From: Clostridia bacterium
Lineage (GTDB): Bacteria; Bacillota_A; Clostridia; Oscillospirales; Acutalibacteraceae
Assembly: GCA_009930155.1 (NCBI GenBank)
Contig: RZYX01000118.1
Coordinates: 1-5,104, forward strand
DNA: 5,104 bases
Direction of reading: 5' to 3'
Shown here: positions 1 to 5,104 of the stretch, in pieces
How the letters are laid out: every line of letters starts with the position of its first letter
Position numbering within the stretch: the first letter of the stretch is position 1
Notes under the pieces: model-generated
The model's database searches: none
What the model was told of the DNA's origin: nothing
Seen by the model: only the letters and a program-made list of their open reading frames with translations
Program-made: the position numbers and the translations under genes

Positions 1-9
1 TTTAGGCAT

Positions 10-59
10 ATAAATAACTATTGTTTTACATTGTAAACATGTAACTATCAGTTATTTAT
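10..59. repeat. Nested inverted repeat in the leader
   Basis: The outer arms are ATAAATAACT (10-19) and AGTTATTTAT (50-59), perfect over 10 bp with a 30-base interior. Inside lies TTTACA-T-TGTAAA (25-37), a perfect 6-bp palindrome around one central base. An alternative pairing, TTACAT (26-31) with ATGTAA (39-44), shares bases with it. It could be an operator, or the 3' end of an upstream transcription unit. It has almost no G or C in the arms and no clear U-tract, so it is a poor intrinsic terminator. Confidence 0.5.
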
Positions 60-233
60 TTGAATTTAAATAAAAAGCGGTGAATAATGCGGGTTAAGCA
101 TAAAAAAATCTAATTAACAGACAACCGATAAACAATTTTTAAGTCTATACAATGAAAAACGGGACAAAATCATTAGAAAAGAAAAAAAATGTACTTTTTT
201 CCTAATTTTTCACTAATTTTTAGTAGAATTTTT

Positions 234-241
234 TAAATTTG
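234..241 (+). promoter_or_regulatory. Candidate Bacteroidota promoter -7 element
   Basis: TAAATTTG is an exact match to the TAnnTTTG -7 consensus of Bacteroidota housekeeping promoters. It would start transcription near base 248-250, about 26-28 bases before the ATG at 276. The -33 partner is weak: only TTTC at 208-211, one mismatch from TTTG, at a longer-than-usual spacing of 22 bases. Exact matches to so AT-rich a motif can occur by chance in this leader. Confidence 0.45.
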
Positions 242-275
242 CTGAATTAATATAGCAAAAAAACACACATATAAT

Positions 276-341
276 ATGAGAAAGTTAATTTCAGGACTCA
301 TTTTCTTATCGTTTTTGATCATATCTGGCAATATCTTATCG
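276..341 (+). other. Sec signal peptide of the large secreted protein
   Basis: Residues 1-22 have a basic start (MRK), a hydrophobic core rich in Leu, Ile and Phe, and a small residue (Ser22) before Gln23. Cleavage just before Gln is common in Bacteroidota. There is no lipobox cysteine at the cleavage point (Cys26 is three residues past it), so signal peptidase I is expected. The cleavage site was judged by eye. Confidence 0.8.
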
Positions 342-3300
342 CAAGATAATTGTGCAAATGCAGTTGATATTCCTATTGATGTATATGGAACTTGTGGCGA
401 TATGGCATTTACAAATGTAGATTTTGACGGTGCTGTGCCTTCAACAGATGCTCCTGCTCCAACTTGTGGTAGTTTTAGTGGCGCAACCAATGATATGTGG
501 TATAGTTTTACTGTTCCTGCAGGTGTTACCGAAATGGCTTTTCATGCATTTAATGCGCCAACACCAATGTTTGCTATGCCTCCACTATTGGATGAAATTC
601 CTGCTTGTGGTCCGGGAATGGCTGTTTATACCGGCACTTGTGGTTCTTTAACTTTATTAGATTGTTTTAACGACTCCGATGGATTGATGCAAAATGGAGA
701 AATTCGTTGGGAGGTTTTAAATTTAACTCCCGGACAAACAATTTATGTTCGTCTTTGGGAAGAAGATAATGATGTTACCTCAATGTTTTTTGCAGCATCA
801 GTTTTAACAAGTTTACCTGAATCAGATTGTAACAACCCTCCAGAGTTATCAACAGCAGGATGTAATATTTTAGCCCCTGGAGGAACAATTCAAGCACCAG
901 ACGAATGTGGGTGGTCCTCTACAGACAATGTTGTTTTTTACACATTCGAAGTGCTACCAACCGATCCTCAACCTGTGGTTCTTGAAATTGAGTATGGACA
1001 ATGTTGGGCAAATGAGGTCGATGGAATATTCCCAAGTGCTCCAGAAATTCAATTCGCAATTTACGATTGGAATGGGAATTGTACCGGCGTTGGAGGAAGT
1101 CCATCAAGTGATCCTCCAAATAATACTACTTATCAGGGTTGTGAAAGTGGAACAGGAACAGTGATATACACACAAAACCTACCGCCGGGTGAATACGTGC
1201 TAGCAATGGATGGGTTCAGTTTTGAAGGAGGAAACTCGCTTTGTACTTTTGGTATTGCTGCATCTTTTATAGAACCCGATCCGGGAGATTTATCAGTTAC
1301 TTTAAACACAGTTGATAATGGGTGTGGAGAACAAGGTTCTGCTACTATTACAATAAACTCATCTTGTGGTGGAGCTCCAACCGTAGCTTGGAGTTCTTCT
1401 ACTAATACAAGTCTTACAGAAGCCCCTTTAGCAGCAGGAAATTACTCTGTAACCGTTACCGATAACGATCCTGCTTGTGGAGATACTGTTATTAATTTTA
1501 ACATTTCAGATAATAGCAATTTTGCAGTATCTATAACTCCCTCAGGAAATCCTTGTGCAGGTCCGGTAACTTTAACTGCTCAGGTAATGGGAGCCAACCC
1601 CGGAGATGTTACCTTTGAGTGGGACGATCCCGCAAATAGCTCAGGACAAAGCATTGTTGTAACCGACGGGACATATTCTGTAACTGCAACTTATGGTACT
1701 TGTATTGATAACGATAGTTACACCGTTGTAAGTGGTAACTTTGATTTTAATGTGGTTTATACTGCTGCAATCTGCGAAGGTGGAACAGGAAGTGCAGGTA
1801 TAAATATTATTGAAGGTACAGGTCCTTATATGTACGAATGGTCAACTGGGGCTATTGCCCCCGGGATCCCTATTACTAGTGGCGGAAATTATGGTGTAAC
1901 AGTAACTGACACACATAGTGCATGTTCAGACTCGCGTAGCTTTTCTGTTTCGGTAAATCCTGCTGTTGATGTGATTATCGATTATGCAGATATTACGTGT
2001 CATGGTGAAGTTGATGGTTGGGCAACAGCAATTCCATCGGGCGGAACTCCTGAATACGATTTCGATTGGTCAACAAATATGCCTACCGAAACAATTTCCG
2101 ATTTGATTTCAGGAAATTACGCAGTTACGGTTACAGATGCAAATGGTTGTACCGGCTCTTCAACAGTTTTTATTGCCGAGCCTCCTCAATTTTATTATTC
2201 CATTACCCCAAATACAGGAATATGTCGTGGTGACCAAACCGATTTGCAAGTAACCGCAACAGGAGGCGTAGAACCTTATCTTTATGATTGGAGTGACAGT
2301 CCAGGGATAAATACTGACTTTAGAACAGTTAGCCCTGAAACAACAACAACATATACTGTAACTGTTGTCGATGCCAATGGATGTGAATATACACCTCAAA
2401 ACTCAACAGTTACTGTTAGTCAACCTATCTCTATTGATGTAACAACTGTTGATGTATTATGCCATGGCGAATGCACCGGATCTGCTACACTCGAAATTAC
2501 GGGAGGAATTGCTCCTTTTACTTACTCTTGGGGAAGCACAACAGACTATTTTCAAAACCTTTGCGTTGGCGATTATTCTGTAACAATTACCGATAAATAT
2601 GACTGTGAAGGATCTGCTAATTTTGAAATTACCGAACCCGACACAATTTATTTAACAACATACTCTGGTTCGGCTACATGCTTTGGTTACACCGATGGAT
2701 ATGTTGAAGTTGATGTTATTGGTGGTGTGCCTTTCTCAAACGAGTTTGGCGAATTCTATAACTATCAATGGTCAAATGGTAGTACTCAAGACTCGTTAGC
2801 TATCGGTTTTGGCATGCATACTGTTACTGTTACTGATGCTAATGGATGTGCTCATACCGCAACAGCTTTTGTTAGTCAACCCGATGCTGTTTATGTAACT
2901 CCTGCTTGGGGTGGTACAATTTGCATTGGCGAGGAATTTACAACTTTTGTTAATGCTACCGGTGGTCTAGGCCCTTACAATTTTGTTTGGACAGGAACAG
3001 ACGAAACAATCATGTATGGAAATAATTTAACAGTAGATCCTGTTGAAACAACATCCTACCAAATTATTACAACTGATGACCGAGGTTGTTTTGGCCCTCC
3101 ACAAACCATCACTGTAAATGTACATCCTGTCATTTCAATAGTAAATACTAGCGTTAGTCCAGGAGATATTTGTATTGGCGAGTCTGTTTATGTTGAAATG
3201 GATATGCAGGGCGGAAATGGTGGACCTTACACTATTGATCGACTTGATGGCGGAATTGTAAACATGCCTTATACTTTCTATCCTGTGGAGTCGGGTTATT

Positions 3301-4187
3301 ATGCTTTTGAGGTTAGCGACAATTGTGGATCTCCAACTGACAAAGATTCAATTTATGTTACAGTTCATCCAAAACCACAAGTTGCATTTTTTGCCGATAA
3401 AACAGCGTCTTGCCCTCCAGGATTATTCCAGTTTACCGAAACAACACCGGATCAGGGACAAACCTATCTTTGGGATTTTGGCGACGGAGGTTTTTCTGTG
3501 CAAAAAAATCCTGTACATACTTATTCCGAAACAGGTACTTACGATGTGTCGCTTACAGCATGGTCTGAGTGGGGATGCGAAAGAGTTAGAGAGTATGAGA
3601 ATATGATAACAATTTACCCGGAACCACGTGCCGATTTTGCCGGAACCCCCGAAATAGTTTCCATTTTTAACCCAATGGTCGAGTTTGTTAATTATACCGA
3701 AGGTGGTCAAACTTATTTCTGGGATTTTGGAGATGGTTCATCTACACTTTGGACAAATATGCCTCAAGTGCATTTTTATAACGATTTGGGCGAGTATCAA
3801 ATTATGATGATTGCTAAAAACCAGTACGAGTGCCGAGATACAGCGTATAAGACTATCAGGGTAAAAGATGAATTTACATTTTATGCTCCTGAAGCCTTTA
3901 CACCAAACGGTGACGGTCTAAACGATATCTTCTATGTTATTGGTCATGGAATTGATGCAAGCCAATTCTATTTTGTTGTTTATGACAGATATGGTAGCAA
4001 AGTTTTCGAAACTGAGACGTTTGACGAAGAAAGACCCTATCGTATGGCCTGGGACGGTTCGCATAACGGCAGTGTAATGAAAGGCGATCCCGTTCTTACA
4101 AATGGAATGTATAGATGGTATTGCTCTTTCGTTGATTTAAATGGTAAACCGCGCGAAGAGAGTGGTACAGTAACACTAATAAAATAA
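276..4187 (+). CDS. Large secreted multidomain protein with SprB-like/PKD repeats and type B T9SS C-terminal sorting domain (adhesin-like)
   Basis: A 1303-residue protein, probably a surface or released adhesin-like fibre exported by Sec and then T9SS. Residues 1-22 form a signal peptide with cleavage likely before Gln23. Residues 24-181 and 182-335 are two cysteine-rich regions; the first contains NDMWYSFTVPAG and AVYTGTCGSL, like beta-sandwich regions found at the N-terminus of Bacteroidota secreted proteins. Residues 339-1032 hold about nine SprB/Ig-like modules of 70-80 residues. Residues 1033-1196 are two PKD domains, each with WDFGDG (from W1066 and W1149). Residues 1197-1303 match the gliding-motility-associated C-terminal domain, with FTPNGDGLND at 1208-1217. 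The ATG is chosen because the signal peptide starts there; an A-rich leader without a Shine-Dalgarno site precedes it, normal for the phylum. No catalytic domain is visible. Domain class and export route are well supported; the ligand and the adhesin role are inference. Confidence 0.95.
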   Translation: MRKLISGLIFLSFLIISGNILSQDNCANAVDIPIDVYGTCGDMAFTNVDFDGAVPSTDAPAPTCGSFSGATNDMWYSFTVPAGVTEMAFHAFNAPTPMFAMPPLLDEIPACGPGMAVYTGTCGSLTLLDCFNDSDGLMQNGEIRWEVLNLTPGQTIYVRLWEEDNDVTSMFFAASVLTSLPESDCNNPPELSTAGCNILAPGGTIQAPDECGWSSTDNVVFYTFEVLPTDPQPVVLEIEYGQCWANEVDGIFPSAPEIQFAIYDWNGNCTGVGGSPSSDPPNNTTYQGCESGTGTVIYTQNLPPGEYVLAMDGFSFEGGNSLCTFGIAASFIEPDPGDLSVTLNTVDNGCGEQGSATITINSSCGGAPTVAWSSSTNTSLTEAPLAAGNYSVTVTDNDPACGDTVINFNISDNSNFAVSITPSGNPCAGPVTLTAQVMGANPGDVTFEWDDPANSSGQSIVVTDGTYSVTATYGTCIDNDSYTVVSGNFDFNVVYTAAICEGGTGSAGINIIEGTGPYMYEWSTGAIAPGIPITSGGNYGVTVTDTHSACSDSRSFSVSVNPAVDVIIDYADITCHGEVDGWATAIPSGGTPEYDFDWSTNMPTETISDLISGNYAVTVTDANGCTGSSTVFIAEPPQFYYSITPNTGICRGDQTDLQVTATGGVEPYLYDWSDSPGINTDFRTVSPETTTTYTVTVVDANGCEYTPQNSTVTVSQPISIDVTTVDVLCHGECTGSATLEITGGIAPFTYSWGSTTDYFQNLCVGDYSVTITDKYDCEGSANFEITEPDTIYLTTYSGSATCFGYTDGYVEVDVIGGVPFSNEFGEFYNYQWSNGSTQDSLAIGFGMHTVTVTDANGCAHTATAFVSQPDAVYVTPAWGGTICIGEEFTTFVNATGGLGPYNFVWTGTDETIMYGNNLTVDPVETTSYQIITTDDRGCFGPPQTITVNVHPVISIVNTSVSPGDICIGESVYVEMDMQGGNGGPYTIDRLDGGIVNMPYTFYPVESGYYAFEVSDNCGSPTDKDSIYVTVHPKPQVAFFADKTASCPPGLFQFTETTPDQGQTYLWDFGDGGFSVQKNPVHTYSETGTYDVSLTAWSEWGCERVREYENMITIYPEPRADFAGTPEIVSIFNPMVEFVNYTEGGQTYFWDFGDGSSTLWTNMPQVHFYNDLGEYQIMMIAKNQYECRDTAYKTIRVKDEFTFYAPEAFTPNGDGLNDIFYVIGHGIDASQFYFVVYDRYGSKVFETETFDEERPYRMAWDGSHNGSVMKGDPVLTNGMYRWYCSFVDLNGKPREESGTVTLIK
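1290..3371 (+). repeat. Coding tandem array of about nine SprB-like / Ig-like modules
   Basis: Modules start near residues 339, 416, 489, 564, 637, 718, 789, 870 and 952. The usual pattern is an early Cys (for example CHGE at modules 4 and 6), GG followed by PY or similar, a core Y-x-W-S, G-x-Y-x-V-T-V-T-D, then a second Cys (often NGC), often ending in a Pro. Modules 1, 3, 4, 6 and 7 are closest to SprB repeats. Modules 5 and 8 carry P-E-T-T-T-x-Y or V-E-T-T-S-Y, as in PKD-like/Ig-like repeats of T9SS cargo; 2 and 9 are diverged. The DNA has diverged too: the recurring DANGC segments near 2135, 2370 and 2835 use different codons. The array is therefore old and is not a recent slippage product. 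Module boundaries are approximate. Confidence 0.85.
3372..3863 (+). other. Two tandem PKD domains
   Basis: Residues 1033-1115 and 1116-1196 each show the PKD signature WDFGDG (1066-1071 and 1149-1154). Each is followed by an H-x-Y/F element and a G-x-Y strand: HTYSETGTYDVSL in the first, HFYNDLGEYQIMM in the second. PKD domains are beta-sandwich spacers, and a PKD stretch just before the sorting domain is a common arrangement in T9SS cargo. Confidence 0.9.
3864..4184 (+). other. Type B T9SS C-terminal sorting domain (gliding-motility-associated CTD, CHU_C type)
   Basis: Residues 1197-1303 contain the hallmark FxPNGDGLND (1208-1217), then VVYDRYGSKVFE, a W-D-G motif (AWDGSHNG), an NGMYRWYCSF strand and a final GTVTLIK. 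This matches the TIGR04131 / PF13585 family, the type B signal recognised by the T9SS. The domain is complete and ends at the natural stop, so the gene is not truncated at its 3' end. In studied flavobacteria, type B cargo depends on PorP/SprF-like partner proteins (established knowledge, from memory). Confidence 0.95.
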
Positions 4188-4271
4188 AAACACAAAACAT
4201 TCAAAAATATTAATGCATATAAAATAAGCAAGAGTTTTAATCGTTTATCCTAAAAATTGATTGTGGTGAAG
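4188..4271. other. Short intergenic gap between the two genes
   Basis: 84 AT-rich bases separate the stop of the large secreted protein from the lipoprotein ATG. I see no GC-rich hairpin with a T-run and no TAnnTTTG element. This allows read-through and cotranscription of the two same-strand genes, but does not prove it. Confidence 0.6.
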
Positions 4272-4340
4272 ATGAATAGAATTATAATAATCATAGGATT
4301 GACGATTGGCTTTTTAGCTTTGTTGATACTTAGTTCTTGC
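4272..4340 (+). other. Lipoprotein signal peptide with lipobox LSSC
   Basis: Residues 1-23: a short basic start with Arg3, a hydrophobic run of Ile and Leu, then L20-S21-S22-C23, which fits the lipobox pattern for signal peptidase II. Cys23 is encoded at 4338-4340. Confidence 0.88.
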
Positions 4341-5104
4341 AATAAAAACAACTTTACAACTAATCCTGCCGATAAATTGGAGTTCTCAACCGATACTGTG
4401 CAGTTTGACACCATTTTTACAAATATCGGTAGTGCAACAAATTATTTTATTGTGCGAAACTCTAATCAATCAAAATCCATTAAAATCGATAGGATTTTTG
4501 TAGCCGGAGAATCAAATAGCAAATATCGATTAAATATAAATGGATTTTCAACAAATAATATCACCGATTTGGAGCTTCCACCGGGCGATTCGATTTTTAT
4601 CTTTGTTGAAGTAACAATCGATCCGAATCGTGACGAAATGATCGAAGAGGATTCTGTAGTTTTTATCTCAAATGGAAATGTGCAAAATGTAAAACTAATT
4701 TCTTATGGTCAGGATGTAACATTAATTAATGGTCAATACATAAGCAATGATACAACTTGGACATCAAATAAACCTGTATTAATATACAACTCTGCGCTTG
4801 TCGATACATTGATAACTCTAACTATTAATGCAGGCACAAAAGTTTACTTTCATCGTGGGTCCAGCCTTTTTGTTAAAGGAACAATCATTGTTAACGGCCA
4901 AAAAGACAATACAGTAACATTTACAGGCGACAGGCTCGAAGATTATTACAGCGAAACCGCCGGACAATGGGGAGCATTTATTCAAGATGCTTTTGGAAAC
5001 ACTACAGGCATTTTTGGTGGCATACATCTTTTGGCAGGTTCCAAATATAATGAATTTAATTACGCCGAAATAAAAAACAGTATAGTCGGGTTACAAGTCG
5101 ATTC
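4272..5104 (+). CDS. Outer-membrane lipoprotein with Ig-like domain and right-handed beta-helix start, 3' partial
   Basis: Frame is open from ATG 4272 to the window end: 277 whole codons plus two bases, no stop, so the gene is 3'-truncated. Residues 1-22 are a lipoprotein signal (MNRIIIII start) ending in lipobox LSSC with lipidated Cys23. Residues 36-148 resemble an ASH/choice-of-anchor Ig-like domain (FSTDTVQFDTIFTNIGSAT, DSIFIFVEVTIDP at 106-118, ending YGQD 145-148). From about 167, KPVLIYNSALV and TLTINAGTKVYF open what looks like a parallel beta-helix, in line with a Bacteroidota lipoprotein family usually labelled beta-helix repeat-containing. Catalytic function is unknown. CNKNN after the lipobox lacks the acidic run reported for surface-exported lipoproteins, so the side of the outer membrane it faces is unclear. 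In-frame TTG 4257, GTG 4263 and GTG 4266 are possible starts, but ATG gives a normal signal peptide. No Shine-Dalgarno site is seen. Confidence 0.9.
   Translation, partial: MNRIIIIIGLTIGFLALLILSSCNKNNFTTNPADKLEFSTDTVQFDTIFTNIGSATNYFIVRNSNQSKSIKIDRIFVAGESNSKYRLNINGFSTNNITDLELPPGDSIFIFVEVTIDPNRDEMIEEDSVVFISNGNVQNVKLISYGQDVTLINGQYISNDTTWTSNKPVLIYNSALVDTLITLTINAGTKVYFHRGSSLFVKGTIIVNGQKDNTVTFTGDRLEDYYSETAGQWGAFIQDAFGNTTGIFGGIHLLAGSKYNEFNYAEIKNSIVGLQVD

Larger units (their letters stand above)
1..275. other. AT-rich intergenic leader, no gene seen
   Basis: No coding region continues into the window from the left on either strand with recognisable protein content. The stretch has A- and T-runs, among them GAAAAAA (181-187) facing TTTTTTC (195-201) across a 7-base loop, plus the nested repeat at 10-59 and the promoter candidate at 234-241. 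A 17-codon ATG frame at 152-205 is present but unsupported. Confidence 0.7.

Noticed and set aside
181..201. A-run facing T-run (GAAAAAA / TTTTTTC), a possible terminator hairpin.
   Set aside because: The stem is almost all A-T pairs, too weak for an intrinsic terminator, and such runs are expected in this AT-rich leader.
152..205. A 17-codon frame starting at ATG 152 (MKNGTKSLEKKKNVLFS).
   Set aside because: It is very short, Lys-rich simply because of A-runs, has no ribosome-binding or conservation evidence, and ends before the promoter candidate of the main gene.
1857..1880. SmaI, BamHI and SpeI sites close together (CCCGGG 1860-1865, GGATCC 1864-1869, ACTAGT 1875-1880), resembling a cloning polylinker.
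   Set aside because: The order and spacing do not match a common vector linker, the reading frame continues, and the encoded residues (GAIAPGIPITSGGNYGVTVTD) fit the repeat consensus. Coincidence is the simplest explanation.
2160..2399. A 79-codon minus-strand frame rich in Cys and Ile.
   Set aside because: It is antisense to the SprB/Ig-like modules of the large gene, whose protein motifs are clearly the coding ones.
4188..4271. Possible terminator or promoter between the two genes.
   Set aside because: No GC-rich stem with a T-tract and no TAnnTTTG match were found. TAAAAATTG at 4251-4259 has the wrong spacing for a -7 element.
4818..5027. A 69-codon open frame on the minus strand.
   Set aside because: It lies fully inside the lipoprotein gene on the opposite strand, and its product has no recognisable domain. 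It is a shadow frame.

Overview
The window looks like chromosomal DNA from a Bacteroidota bacterium with an AT-rich genome. The evidence is a gliding-motility-type C-terminal secretion domain (CHU_C / TIGR04131 type), SprB-like and PKD modules, a lipoprotein with a Bacteroidota-style lipobox, A-rich leaders instead of Shine-Dalgarno sites, and a TAnnTTTG promoter element. I cannot assign a genus. The type IX secretion system (T9SS) is limited to this phylum, so the phylum call is strong.

Layout: bases 1-275 are a very AT-rich non-coding leader. It has a nested inverted repeat at 10-59 and a probable promoter -7 element at 234-241. Bases 276-4187 encode one large secreted protein of 1303 residues. 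Its parts, in order, are a signal peptide, two cysteine-rich N-terminal regions, about nine SprB/Ig-like modules, two PKD domains and a type B T9SS sorting domain. An 84-base gap without a clear terminator or promoter follows. A second gene on the same strand starts at 4272 and is cut by the window end. It encodes a lipoprotein with an N-terminal Ig-like (ASH/choice-of-anchor-like) domain and the start of a right-handed beta-helix.

Likely biology: the large protein passes the inner membrane by Sec and the outer membrane by T9SS. It should end up on the cell surface or outside the cell as an elongated, adhesin-like fibre. The lipoprotein should be anchored in the outer membrane. The two genes may be cotranscribed, but the sequence gives no direct sign that their products interact.

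No RNA gene, CRISPR array, insertion sequence, phage gene or defence system was found. Nothing here amounts to a clearly new system. The points worth a second look are the mixed repeat array, a type B cargo gene without a PorP/SprF gene next to it on the visible side, an apparent 15-residue insertion in the lipoprotein, and the palindromic leader.
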